The notes under the pieces: generated by a model
The model's input: the letters and a program-made list of their open reading frames with translations, nothing else
What the model was told of the DNA's origin: nothing
Databases searched by the model: none
Source: Stomoxys calcitrans
Lineage: Eukaryota > Arthropoda > Insecta > Diptera > Muscidae
Length of the DNA stretch: 64,000 bases
Direction of reading: 5' to 3'
Assembly (NCBI RefSeq): GCF_963082655.1
Contig: NC_081553.1
Location: forward strand, 230,565,754 to 230,629,753
Position numbers and translations under genes: made by a program
In this document: positions 11,408 to 22,700 of the stretch, in pieces
Numbering within the stretch: position 1 is the first letter of the stretch
Layout: every line of letters starts with the position of its first letter

Positions 11408-12110
11408 TCTATATATAGAAAATAATTTTTTGTGTTTTTTTGTTTGCGGGTTTGTAAATTAGTTTGTTCCGGATTATGGGGAGTGGTCCAGACGGAGCAA
11501 TAGGCTAAATAATTTTTTGATATCGCAAGGTGGGCGGACCCTCCCCCTTATTCCAAAAGTACCACCCAAAAATAAAAGTGAACCAATCTGGACAAGATGG
11601 GACTTAAATGAAAGGTATTCAAGAGTAGAGTACGAATTTCATATTTAAAATTGGGTCCAAGTAATTGCGGTGCCGCCCCGACCCCAAAACCCCCCAAAAT
11701 ATGTTTATTGGACGATAATGAGAACATGGGGCGTATTGGGGAGTAGATGACTAATATGGTCAGGAAGGAGGTGTAGTCTATATAATTTATTGATATTGGA
11801 AGGGAGCAGACGCTCCCCGTTACCCAAAAACGCCACCCAAAATCAAAAGTGGACTGATAGGGATAATATGGGTATCAAATTGAAGATATTATTCATATAA
11901 GATAAAAACTTGGGTTCAAGTATCCAAGGGGTCGCTCAACCCCAAAAACTGCTCCAAACTGACTTATTGGACGCACATATCAATATAGAACACAAATGAA
12001 AGGTATTTCGGAGTAGACTACGAATATGATAACCAAAAAATTAAAATTTGATATCTAAATTTGGGATGGGGATTGCCCCGCCACAAAACGCCATATATTT
12101 TTTTATTACT
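11408..12110 (+). mobile_element. Helitron-like repeat (TC...CTAG family), 5' part
   Basis: It begins A^TCTATATATAGAAAAT, then a GTTTG-rich head and TTTGTTCCGG. Degenerate blocks follow (GGTGGGCGGACCCTCCCCCT; AATGAAAGGTATTCAAGAGT; CCAAAACCCCCCAAAATATG) that recur about every 130-200 bp. The family's 3' end (hairpin plus CTAG) is seen at 21519-21522. This copy is truncated. Confidence 0.55.
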
Positions 12111-12332
12111 TTTACCACCTATTTGGTGAAACTACTGCTAAAAACCTTAGAGGGCTTAAACTTGCAGGAAATCGAGTAGTCCGTTATCTGTATTCAGTTC
12201 GCTGCTATACCCTTATGTTGAATTTCAAATATGTCGGACTGATATTTTTCCACAAAATATTTAAAGCGCAATCATAGCATTTCCTAGTAGACTCATTTAG
12301 ATTTGGTCGTACGCGACGAAATCAAAAAATAT

Positions 12333-13740
12333 TTAATGTATGAAGATTATTTCATGTAAATGTTGACCGTGACTGCGCCTCAAATGGTCCATCCGCTTAG
12401 TCCAATTTTGCCAGACATGAGCTTTAACATAGTCCCACAAAAAATAGTCTAAAAGCGTTAAATCGCATGATCTAGGCGGCCAAATGACCGGCCCCGAACG
12501 TGAAATAAAATGTTCATCAAACTTGCCTTTCAATAAGTCCATTGTTAAGCGTGCTGTGTGACATGTGGCACAGTTTTGTTGAAACAACATGTCATGCAAG
12601 TCAAGCTCTTGCATTTTGGACAAAAAAGTTTGATATCATCTCACGGTAGCACTCACCATTCACAGTTACATAACGATTCGCATAATCTTTGAAGAAGCAC
12701 GGTCCAATGATGCCTCCAGTCCATAGACCGCACCAAACTGTGAATTTTTTTGAATGCATTGGAAGCTCTTACAATGCTTCGAGCTGATCTTCAGTCCAAA
12801 ATCGATAATTCTGCTTATTTACGTACCATTTGAGCCAAAAATGAGCTTCGTCATAAAATGGAATAATTTGCAGGCGCTGTTAGTTTGTAAGACGATTCAT
12901 GGTTAGGTTAGGTTGAAAAGAGGGTGCAGATATTAATCCGCCCCATGCCACTATGGACATACACCTAAGCCAGTAATCAGCTTGTTGTGCGCTCAAAAAA
13001 CTATAACTATTCGCTGTTCCAAAATGTTGCATGCGCATTCGTCGCCCACTCCCTTAACTCGGACTGCGTCGACGCGAAAGGCTTCGGGTTAATCAAGTTT
13101 ATTGACAGCACTCCTCTGGCCTTTACCGCCAAATCGTCTGCCCTTTCTTTTCCCCTTACTCCATTATAGCCCGGCACCCAAACGATGCGGATTTTCCCAT
13201 CCTCAGAGAAGGCGTTAATCTCCTTCTTACACTGTAAGACTGTTCGTGACCTTACCGTCCTGGTTGTTATTGCCCTTATGGCAATTTTACTGTCGGTAAA
13301 GGTGTTCAGACTTGTCGTCCTCGCGTTGCACCACACCTCTTCACGCCGTGATATCCCGGATCTCCGCCTGCAGGACCGTATTATGGTAAGGCAGTCTAAA
13401 ACAGATGTCAGTCCCTGGGCTTTCAACGTAAACTCCCAGGCCCACTCTGTCCTCTAGCTTTGATCCATCCGTGTAACATGATCTTCCAGATGGCAATACT
13501 AGGGTTCCGTCAATTCAAGACTGTGCCGATGGCAGCAGTGCGTCGCACTTGACTTCAAGGTTCATCTCAGGTATCCGATCGGAAACCTCTCCACTTCCAT
13601 CCAGGTTTCCTATCGTCGCCTCGATTATACCGCGATGGTAAAATCGAGGCGACGATTCATGGTTAAGTTATAGACAAAATTGAAGATGTTTGACAGTGAA
13701 ACAAAACACGAAACGTGCGTAAGATGTTTTAACCAATGTT
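12333..13740 (-). pseudogene. Tc1/mariner-superfamily transposase fossil split by a retrotransposon
   Basis: On minus, past 13665, the start reads MNRLTN in the duplicated target. From 12895 it continues as QRLQII (after a stop), DEAHFWLKWYVNKQNYRFW, KFTVWCGLWTGGIIGPCFFK, then LHDMLFQQNCATCHTARLTM and PPRSCDLTLLDYFLWDYVKA. The last blocks match insect DDE transposases of the IS630/Tc1/mariner superfamily. The usual QQDGATCHTA Asp is Asn here. A deletion follows QRLQII, and there are a stop and a frameshift near 12625. The retrotransposon at 12906-13650 cuts it next to the start codon. Confidence 0.75.
12906..13650 (-). mobile_element. non-LTR retrotransposon copy 1, 5'-truncated, with RNase H
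   Basis: The 745-bp insert is flanked by the 15-bp target duplication GACGATTCATGGTTA (12891-12905 and 13651-13665). On minus it encodes an RNase H domain (TDSKIAIRAITTRTVRS, then IVWVPGYNGVRGKERADDLA) at about 13007-13426. It ends with CTCTTTTCAACCTAACC. An RNase H after the RT is typical of I/R1/LOA-group elements and absent from jockey. It is dead on arrival, as usual for 5'-truncated copies. Confidence 0.85.
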
Positions 13741-13820
13741 GCTAAAAAGACAAAAGCTAAAAAATCACCCTTTAAATAGTGATCTGGATTGGTAACAAAA
13801 ATGTTCAATACTTATTCGTT

Positions 13821-13826
13821 TTTATT
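13821..13826 (-). terminator. poly(A) signal candidate of gene B
   Basis: AATAAA on minus about 113 nt past the gene B stop codon. Confidence 0.45.
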
Positions 13827-13938
13827 TGTTAAATTAAAGAAAAAACTAACAATTAATTTAAGATTATTATAAAAAAATCAACCAAACATTAAAATATGAA
13901 TTTCAAAAATATTTCAATTACATTCCAATAGCAGGTAT

Positions 13939-16900
13939 CTAGTCAGCAAACAGTTTAGCGTATGGATGCTTGTCAAAGACCCTTTGTAACACCTTTTGTG
14001 CTTCCGCGCCCAAACCTTTTCCGAGAGAAGTGCGAATTTCTCCAAAGACTTCTTTCCAGTTATCAGTTAAAAATTGATTCATGGTATCACCCAACGATTT
14101 ATCGTTTAGAAGATTTTCAAAGTTGAATATGATTTTCTTTGGTTCCAAGTCAATGAAACATTTATCAAGTTTCATGTGCGTTTCGCCATTCTTTTCGTTG
14201 GGTACGCCAAGGCATGTCATCTTCACGGTGGGTTCAACTGAAATTTTAAGCAAACACAGGGAAGTATTAGGGGGTTAACATAGCGTAGTCAGAACCAATA
14301 AAAGGTTCTCACTCATTTCATTTGCCAATTCATTAAAATCTACCAATATTCCAAAAGGAAAATAGGTGAGAAAAGAATAGTGTGGCATTGATGGGCACAC
14401 TTACTCAGTTAAAAATATTAATTTGTGTTTGTAGAGTTTTGCAGTTGCTTACACTGTATGTGTGCAAATGTTCGTTTTTTAAGTGCAGTTGAGTTGTTGC
14501 TAGGGCGATCAATAAACCGGCTTTTTCCAGAAAACCGTTTTCAAATTATTCGAAAAATTAGTTTTTTTTAAAAACCGATTAAACCGGCTATTTTTTCTAT
14601 AAAAGTAAACCCTTTTTAGATGAAGGCAAAAGATGACTAGCATATCCTTTTTTTAAGTTTCTTAGACAACATTAGTTAAGAGCGTAGGACACATTTAACG
14701 ACAAAAATTTTGCTAAAATTCAGCTACGACAAATTTTTTCCGAAATTTTCTATAAAAAATTTTAATGACGTTTTTCTTAAAAAAGTGTTTTTAAAAGAAA
14801 CAAGATTTTCTGCAAAGATAACAATTTGATACAAATTTATTTTTAGACAAACGTGATTGTAATCACAAAACATGGCTAGCAATGTACCATTAGCAAGCAA
14901 TCGGTTATTTTTGGCAAGTGATCGATTTATCAAAAACCCGAAAAATGGTAAATTTCAGAAAACCGATTAGTATATGGACTTAATAACCTGAAAACCCGGT
15001 TTTCAAAAATCGAACTGATCACCCTAGTTGTTGCCCATATCTGTTTTAGTTTATCTTACCTAGGGTTATTTTGTGTTTACCAGTTCCACTTATCGGTAAC
15101 AATAATACCTTGCCAGAGATTTTGTAGTCACCAGCCAAATATAAATTTTCACTTTTCACAACTAATTCATGGGTGGTAGATATATCCTTGCCAAATCCCC
15201 TAAAAGAGTTACATTATTTGTAATAACAACTATTCCAAGGCTGGGATTTAGAAATACTTACTTGATATTTGCAAATTTCGAGGTCCGTAGGCCGGAAATT
15301 TCATTGTTGGTGAACGTTAAATCGATATTAACCGGGCTATCACTGTCCTGTTTAATGCTCATTTTGCCAATTTTTATTGGGTCAAAAGCGGGCAAATTAA
15401 GGCTCTCATAACCTATAGCATAAAATAAGAAATAAATTGCGGGTTATTTTCAATCTTAAAATGATGTACTTTAGTTTTACCTCCAAATTTTTCTTTTGCT
15501 ATATAATTGATAATACCTTCCAGACATTTGACATCACCATGCTTGCAGGGTTTTGGATCATTTGCTGAGAAAGAAAAAAGGAAATTAATAGAATATAGGC
15601 GTTTCAAATAAAATATGTGGCAATAAGGAATTTAAAACGACGAAATAAAAACGATTACCAAAAACACAGGATTTGTCCTTGATCAAAATATTATGGCCAA
15701 AAAAAGCAAAACTTCAAAAAAGGTGTGTTCACTTTGGTTTCCGATGGTTTACTTAATCAAAATCTTATACATATAAAAATTAATTTGTATTTGTTTGTTC
15801 CGTATAGACTCAAAAACGGCTGAAGCGATTACCTGGAAATTATCACAGATTGTGTAGGTTGGTCTGGAAGGAAATATAGGCTTTATAATTTCTTTGATAT
15901 CGAAAGGGAGGCGGACCCTCCCCTTGCCCCAAAAGTACCACCCTAAAATAAAAGTGTTCCGATCAGGATAATGTGGGATTTAAATGAAAGGTATTCAGGA
16001 GTAGAATACGAATTTCATATTAAAAATTGGGTCCATATTTTTGGGGGGCCGCCCCGACTCCAAAACTCCCTAAAAAAGGTTCATTGGACAAGTATGACAA
16101 TATGGGATTCAAATGAAAGTTATTCGGGAGTAGATTACGAATATGGTCAGGAAGACAACATATGTTTTATAATTTGTTGATATCGGAAGGGATCGGACCA
16201 CAAATGGACCGATAAAGACAATATGGATACGAAATGAAAGGTATTGAAGAGTAGAATACGAATATGGTATTAAAAATAGGGTCCAAGTACCCAGGAAGTC
16301 GCCCTAAACCCAAATGTCTAAAAGCAGACAAATTGGTCGTCCATATCAATATGGGGCTTAAATGAAAGGTATTCGGGAGTAGATTACGAATCTGGCATAC
16401 AAAATCAGATCGAAAAACGCCCCAAAATGGACGTATGACCCTTCGTGACTATGTGAGACTCGGTTTGTGTGTTTGTTCCGTAGAATCGAAAAAAAAGGAA
16501 TCATAGGTTATAAAATTTTTAGATATCAGATGGTGGCTGATCCTCCACCTTACACCAAAATCGCCACCCAAAACCAAATGTGAACTGATAGACACAAAAT
16601 AGGTATCAAATGAAAGGTAATAGAGACTAGAAAATAAATACCGTATTAAATTTGGGTTTAGGGCGGCCGTACCCAGCAGGCCGTACCCCAAAACTCCTCT
16701 AAACAGATATATTCGACGTTTCTATCAGTATGGGACTTAAATGAAAAGTATCCGGCAGTAGATTACAAATATGACATATGGTTCATGTAATGAAGGGTCG
16801 CCCCACCCCCAAATACCCCCTAATGGGCATATCATCCAACCATGGCTATATAGGATTCAAATGAAAGATATTTGGGAGTAGATTTAAAACATGACCTTAA

Positions 16901-17940
16901 AAATTGCGTTCAAATCAAGGTGGCGCTTTTCCTCCTCAAAATACGTCGAATAGGTTAATTCACCCATTATGGCAATATGGAACTCAAATGAAAGTTATTT
17001 GAAAGTAGAAAACGAATTTGATATCAAATTTTGGGGGTACGCCCTAAATAACCCCTTAAACTGAACTTTATTTTCGACAATAGCAATATGGAGCTAAATC
17101 AAATGTTCATACTTACCGACCATAACAATATGGGGCTCAAAGTAAAGGGATTTGGGATTTAATATCCATATTTAAGTCGAAATGTCGCCCCTAAAAAGCA
17201 CTTCCCCTTAAAAAATACCAGATCTCGGAGATTGGCAATGTGATTTGTTCGAAATTTGTTTGCACTCTCACAGCCGCCCAAAACCCGTCAAACGGATATA
17301 TATACCAATCACGACGAATATAGAGCCGGAACGGCGTGCCGCCGTGCGACACCTCTTTGAAGAGAATTATTCACATGACCATGCATGGCATGGTACCTCG
17401 CAAATGTCGCCAGCATTAAGAGGGGGTAACCACCGCTTTAATTTTTGTCCGAAGTTCCGCCAGGATTTGATCGCAGGCGTTCAGCGTCATAGGCGGACAT
17501 ATGCTATAGTTTCTTTCTTCTTCTTTCTTCTGTTTAGAAGACGGACTACTGCAGTCTTGCAGTATTTTCACAAAGATTAAAAAAAAGTAACTGTGATCGA
17601 TAGGATTCAAAAAATATGCCATACATTGTAAATGATTCGATCTTTGTGAAAAATGGCACATAGTAATTTGCATTGAATTTTACTATACGTTCAATCACTT
17701 TGCACCAGACCTTCAAAGACACTGATTTGCTCATTTTAATCCTTGCAGGGTTTTTTTGTTTGGTACTAAGTGTAACATTTTCAGTTATTCACTTTTGATC
17801 CATTTTTTCCTGGTAAATATTTACGTTACACTAGATTTTTCTTTGGCATTCCTTTTTTCACACTTACGAAATTCACTTTTGGCAAAACACATCGCAAAGG
17901 CCAATAGCAGAAGGACTTGTAAAAATCCACAATTGACCAT
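13939..17940 (-). CDS. takeout/JHBP-family secreted protein, gene B (5 exons)
   Basis: The exons are 17868-17940, 15481-15564, 15262-15412, 15060-15199 and 13939-14237 (747 nt, 248 aa). All introns are GT-AG, and internal exon sizes (84, 151, 140 and 299 nt) equal those of gene A. Residues 1-24 (MVNCGFLQVLLLLAFAMCFA KSEF) are a signal peptide. The pair is Cys31/Cys38 (PCKHGDVKC). Exon 4 carries KVLLLPISGTG. The last exon carries the ligand-fold C-terminus (DKCFIDLEPKKIIFNF, then HPYAKLFAD). Two additional Cys (MTCLG, DKCF) are absent from A, C and D. Intron 4 (822 bp) holds a hAT-type insertion, without which it would be about 290 bp. The role as a secreted carrier of small hydrophobic ligands is known for the family; the ligand is unknown. 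Confidence 0.92.
14501..15026. mobile_element. non-autonomous hAT-like element in intron 4 of gene B
   Basis: 526 bp. The ends are TAGGGCGATCAATAAACCGG and, inverted, TAGGGTGATCAGTTCGATTT (10 of the first 11 match). It is flanked by the perfect 8-bp duplication GTTGTTGC at 14493-14500 and 15027-15034. An 8-bp duplication with a TAGGG end is the hAT signature. The interior is rich in AAAACCG motifs and codes for nothing. Confidence 0.85.
15763..17230 (+). mobile_element. Helitron-like repeat (TC...CTAG family), long copy
   Basis: The 5' end is A^TCTTATACATATAAAAATT, then TTTGTTTGTTCCGTATAGAC and AAAAACGGCTGAAGCGATT. The interior has many diverged blocks of the type AATGAAAGGTATTCGGGAGT. A second TTTGTGTGTTTGTTCCGTAG head near 16460 shows a long-period repeat. 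The AACGGCTGAACCGAT phrase and TTATATATAAAA start resemble Lep1-type insect Helitrons. It is truncated before the 3' end and lies in intron 1 of gene B. Confidence 0.6.
17325..17505 (-). mobile_element. tRNA-derived SINE, partial
   Basis: GAACGGCGTGCCGCCGTGCG, ACACCTCTTTGAAGAGAA, AAATGTCGCCAGCATTAAG and the B-box side GCGTTCAGCGTCATAGGCGG on minus. The tail is missing and there are decays in the head. It lies in intron 1 of gene B. Confidence 0.7.
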
Positions 17941-18036
17941 TGTTTATTTTCGAAGAATTAAGATTTGTGCGATTTGATAGACCAATCTAAACGATATCGT
18001 CTTGTAAACTATTAAACGATGTCGAGGAAATTTCTG

Positions 18037-18044
18037 TATTTATA
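18037..18044 (-). promoter_or_regulatory. TATA box of gene B
   Basis: TATAAATA on minus about 97 nt before the ATG at 17940, with an octamer-like ATGCAAAT just upstream (18053-18060). I see no clean TCAGTY initiator about 30 nt downstream. Confidence 0.5.
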
Positions 18045-18419
18045 TTCAGCTCATTTGCATTTCTGTATAATCAAACGCGATTTTAGCTGCAGCAAATGAC
18101 AAATGTCGCGTGAAATGTTGCAATTGTTGCGGAATTCAAGAGTATTCGAGATAAATCCACTCAAGAGTTGATAGAATTAAAAACCTTGATCAATGGATTT
18201 AATTTCTAAGTCGCTTAACCAGGAGTGATTACAAATTATACTTAATGTCTTTCTATATCTGTAAGTGTTCTATTTGTCGGAAGTTAATCCTAAATGGTGT
18301 TTTCCGGTGCCATGCATACAGTTTTCTTTGACCTGCCTTCTTGATGATGATTAAAACTGGTTTTTCTTTTGTTATTTGCAACAAAGAAAAGCTAAACGGC
18401 TAACAGAAAACAACAATAG

Positions 18420-18625
18420 TTTATGTTATTAATACACTAAAAAAATTGTTTTTTGTAAAAAAAGCAAACATGTTTCCTGCTCTTTTAGAAAATCTGCTCA
18501 TAATGGAATAGCAGTAATTGATCGATAAAACAGCAAACAGTTTAGCTAAAATAACAAACATTTTTACAAAAACGTCAAGCATTTTTGCTAAAACAGCAAT
18601 AAGTTTTACTGTTTTTAGATAGCAC
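18420..18625. repeat. degenerate short repeat of AACAGCAAAC / GCTAAAA type
   Basis: AAAGCAAACATG, AACAGCAAACAG, TTTAGCTAAAATAACAAACA, TTTTGCTAAAACAGCAATAA and similar pieces recur about every 20-30 nt. A related tract lies at 28300-28515 in intron 1 of gene C. 18060-18420 shows nothing else. Confidence 0.45.
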
Positions 18626-18689
18626 AAATTAGAAGCACTCTCGAAATGTCATGAATCCTTCAAAAACGTGTGTAATAAATACATCTTAT

Positions 18690-19492
18690 TTTTTATACCC
18701 ACCCACCAAACCTAGCCATTCCGAAATATTCATCTGCGACTCCGTAAAGTATATATATTCTGTATCGTTTCGACATTCTGAGTCAATCTAGCCATGCCCG
18801 TCCGTCTGTCGAAATCACGATAGTGGTCGCACGAGTAAAACTAGCCGCTTCAAATTTGCACAGATACTTCTTATTGATGTAGGTCGTTGGGGACTGCAAA
18901 TAGGCCATATCCGATTAGGATATAGCGCCCATTTAAACCAATCCCCTGATTTGAATTCTTGAGCCCTTGGAAGCCCCAATTTTAAACCGATTTGGGACAA
19001 AGACTTGAGTTATGACTTCCATGCCATGTATGATCCGAATCGATCTTTAAACAGATATAGCCCCCATATAAACCGATCCCCGTATTTGACATCTTGAGCC
19101 TTTAGAAGCCTCAATTTTCATCCGCTTTAGCTGAAATTTACAACAAAGACTTGAACTATGATTTCCAACACCCATGATTCGAATCGGTCTATAAACATAT
19201 ATAGCCCCCATATAAACCGATCCCCGGATTTGACTTCTTCATCCCGTAGAAGCCTACATTTTCACCCGATTTGTCTGAAATTTGGCCCAAAACCCTATCT
19301 TATGACAACACAGGTGCCACATTTTATCCAAAAAGGTCAATAAAGGTGATATAGGCCACTCTACGTAACGACATCCTGATATGACTCCTTGAGACCAAAA
19401 AATAATTAAAATAAAAACTCATTTAATAAGGGTAAATTTTTAGCCAAAATCATGGTGATGGGTGTCTAAGATGCGGCCCGGCAGAACTTAGC
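18690..19492 (+). mobile_element. INE-like element, diverged
   Basis: The TTTTATACCCACCCACC start, AAAGTATATATATTCTGTAT core, ATCTAGCCATGCCCGTCCGT and internal units with GATATAGCCCCCATATAAAC lead to an end near AGATGCGGCCCGGCAGAACT. The 3' hairpin is decayed. Confidence 0.65.
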
Positions 19493-19534
19493 TCTGTGAC
19501 TTACGTTAGGCCCCTCGACATTAGAGTGGAGGAG

Positions 19535-21732
19535 GGTATACTCCTTAGGATGGGGGTATACTAATTTCGTTATTCTTTTTGTTACTCCTCGAAATATTCG
19601 TCTAAGACCCCATAAAGTATATATTCTTGATCGTCACGACATTTTAAGTCGATATAGCCATGTCCGTCCGTATGTCTGTCGAAAGAATGCCAACTTTGGA
19701 AGGAGTAAAGCTAGCCGATTTGAATTTGGTAGGTCGGTTGGGATTGCAATTGGGCCATATCGGTCCATGTTTTGATATAGCTGCCATGTAAACCGATCTT
19801 GGATCTTATCTTCTTGAGCCACTAAAGGACGCAATTTCTATCCGAGTTAGCTGAAATTTTGTACTTAGTATGGTTTTGTCCTTAATATGGTTCAAATCGG
19901 TCCATAACCGATTCATATAAACCGGTCCATATAAGCCCATCTGGGGTCTTCACTTCTTAAGCCTCTAGAGGGCGCAATTCTTATCCGATTTGGCTGAAAT
20001 TTTGCGTGGCGTGTTTTGGTATGACTTCCAACAACTTTGCCAGGTATGGTTGAAATCGGTCCACAACCTGATAAACCTGTCGTATAAACCGATCTGGGGT
20101 CTTGACTTCTTGAGCCACTAGAAGGCCCAAATCTTATCCCAACCAGCTGAAATTAAGCGTGAGGTGTTTGAATCTTCCAACTACTATGTTAAGTATGGTC
20201 TAGATCGGTCTATAAACTGATGTAGCTATAAACCGCCATATAAACCGACTTGGATCTTGACTTTTTGAGCTTCTAGAGGGCGCAATTATTATCCGATTTG
20301 GTTGAAATTTGGTACAACGGCTTCTCGTATAACTTTTAACAAGTTTCTTATATATAAAATTAAATTTGTGTTTGTATGTTTGTTTGTTTGTTTGGTATAG
20401 ACTCAAAAACAGTTGAACCGATTTCCTTGAATTTTTCACAGATTATGTTGTTTGCTCTGGAAGGAAACATAGGCTATATAAAATTTATTGATATCGGGAG
20501 GTATTTAAGAGTAGAGTACGAATTGGTAATAAAAGTTGGGTCCAAGTATCTGGGGGCCGCCTCAGCCCCAAAACCCCCTAAAATAGGTTTATTTGACGAT
20601 CATGCCAATATGGGACTCAAATGGAAGGTATTCGGGAGTAGATTACGAATATGGTCAGGAAGTAGGAATACGCTTTATAATTTATTGATGTCGGAAGGGG
20701 GCGGACCCTCCAAACAACCCCAAAAACACCACCCAAAATCAAAAGTGGACCGATAAAGACAATATGGGTATCAAATGAAAAGTATGCTGATGTAGATAAC
20801 GAATCTGGCTTACAAATTTATGTCGAAGTATAGGGGGTCACCCCACCCCCACAAAAACGCCCAAAATGGGCACATTAGCCAATCACGGATATATGGGACT
20901 CGGTTTGTTTGTTCCGTATAGACTGAAAAACGGCAGAACCCTTTTTCTCCCAATTTTCGCATATTGTGAACGTTGGTCTGGAAAGAAACATAAGCTATAT
21001 AATTTTTCGGTATCGGAAGGGGGACGGACCCTCCCCCTTATGCCAAAAACACAATCGAAAATCATAAGTGGACCGATCGCGACAATATAGGTACCAAATG
21101 GAAGGTATTGGAGAGTAGAATACGAATATGGTCTTAGTACTAATCGAGCCGACCCAACCCCAAAACTCCCCCAAACCGACATATTGGACGTTCATTTCAA
21201 TATGGGGCTCCAATGAAATGTATTCGAGAGTAGATTTCGAATCTGGCATACAAAATCAAATCGAAGTATAGGGGGTCACGCCGTCAAAAACGCCTTAAGT
21301 CCCATTATGACTATATGATAATTGGCTGAACCGATTTTCTTAAAATTTTCATAGATTGTTTACGTTTGTCTGGAGGGAAACATAGGCTATATAATCTTTA
21401 GATATCGGGTGAAGGCTACAATGGCACGAATTCGATATCCGCATTCAGGGCGAAGTGTCCCCACCCTAAACAGATATTATAGAGTTAAAAATACCACAGC
21501 GAATTGGGCCCGGTTCGGCTAGTACTATGTATAGACTATAGGTCTTATATCTTCATTTCGATTATGGTGCGAATAGGACCAAATTTGATGTAGCTCCAAA
21601 AGCATAACAATTCTTTTCTTTAATCCTTTATTGGCCTAAAAGAGATGCCGAAGAAAGAAGCGGACAAATGCGATTCATGGAGGAAGGTATATAAGATTCG
21701 GCCCGCCCGAATTTATCACGCTTTTACTTGTT
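19535..21732 (+). mobile_element. INE-like element split by a Helitron-like repeat
   Basis: The 5' part (19535-20345) has GGATGGGGGTATACTAATTT, the core and GTCCGTCCGTATGTCTG. The 3' part (about 21523-21732) has GGTGCGAATAGGACCAAATT, the AAAGAGATGCCG stretch and the hairpin ATTCGGCCCGCCCGAAT, then CTTTTACTTGTTG. Both parts match consecutive stretches of the element at 70-777, so the repeat at 20346-21522 was inserted later. Confidence 0.7.
20346..21522 (+). mobile_element. Helitron-like repeat with both ends
   Basis: It starts TCTTATATATAAAATTAAAT, followed by GTTTGTTTG and ACTCAAAAACAGTTGAACCG. A second head (GGTTTGTTTGTTCCGTATAG) lies near 20894. It ends with the near-palindrome CGAATTGGGCCCGGTTCGG followed by CTAG at 21519-21522. 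A 5' TC, a 3' hairpin close to CTRR and no TIR or target duplication are Helitron signs. It codes for nothing, so it is non-autonomous. Lep1-type Helitrons have a similar start and a CTAGT end. Confidence 0.65.
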
Positions 21733-22700
21733 GTTTAATTTGTCTTAGATCGGTTCAGATTTAGATATAACTGCCATATAGACCGATTTTTCGATTTAAA
21801 GTTTGAGGCCCATAAAAGAAGCCTTTATTGTCCGATTTCGCTGAAATTCGATATCCTCGTTATTTGACCTAGATCGGTCTAGATTTGCATAAAGAACGAT
21901 CTCTGGATCTTGTGTCCATAAAAGTCGCATTTATTTTTTTTATTTCATTGGAATTTGGTAAAGGGAGTTATGTTAGGCTTCTCGACATCCCTGTTCAACA
22001 CGGCCCGGATCGGTCTAGATTTGGATATAGCTACAATATACCGATCTGCCGATTTAAGGTCTTAGGCCATAAAATGTGAATCTATTATTAGATTTCACTG
22101 AAATTAGGCACAATGAGTTACGTTAGACGCTTCGACATTCGTACCGACTCTACGGTTAAGATCCGTTTATATTTCGATATAACTGTCATATAAACCGCTC
22201 TCCGAATTTAGGGTCTTGGCCCAATAACAGGCTTATTTATTGACCGATTTCGTTGAAATTTGGTAAAGTGAGCTGTGTTAGCTTCCTCGACATCCCTGTT
22301 CAATACGGCCCAGATCAGTCCAGATTTGCATGTAGCTAATATGTAATCCGATGGAGATCGAAATAAATTAAACCTATTGGGTTGCCCAAAAAGTAATTGC
22401 GGATTTTTTAAAAGAAAGTAAATGCATTTTTAATAAAACTTAGAATGAACTTTAATCAAATATACTTTTTTACACTTTTTTTCTAAAGCAAGATAAAAGT
22501 AACAGCTGATAACTGACAGAAGAAAGAATGCAATTACAGAGTCACAAGCTGTGAAAAAATTTGTCAACGCCGACTATATGAAAAATTCGCAATTACTTTT
22601 TGGGCAACCCAATATTTTACCGTATTATGACCAAAGGTGGTTACATGTTGGTGGGTATTCAAAGTTCCGCACTGCAGGACTTAACACGTTTTTACTTGTT
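21733..22700 (+). mobile_element. INE-like internal units and 3' end, interrupted by a MITE
   Basis: GATATAACTGCCATATAGAC and CCGATTTCGCTGAAATT units (21733-22374) resume after the MITE at 22613 with GGTGGTTACATGTTGGTGG and end in GCACTGCAGGACTTAACACG, TTTTTACTTG. The 5' end is missing. Confidence 0.65.
22377..22612 (-). mobile_element. mariner-derived MITE, copy 2
   Basis: 236 bp with TTGGGTTGCCCAAAAAGTAA at the left and its perfect inverse at the right, and TA duplication at 22375-22376 and 22613-22614. The interior joins the two outer ends of the mariner at 48118-49062 in the same orientation, with the transposase region deleted. Confidence 0.92.
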
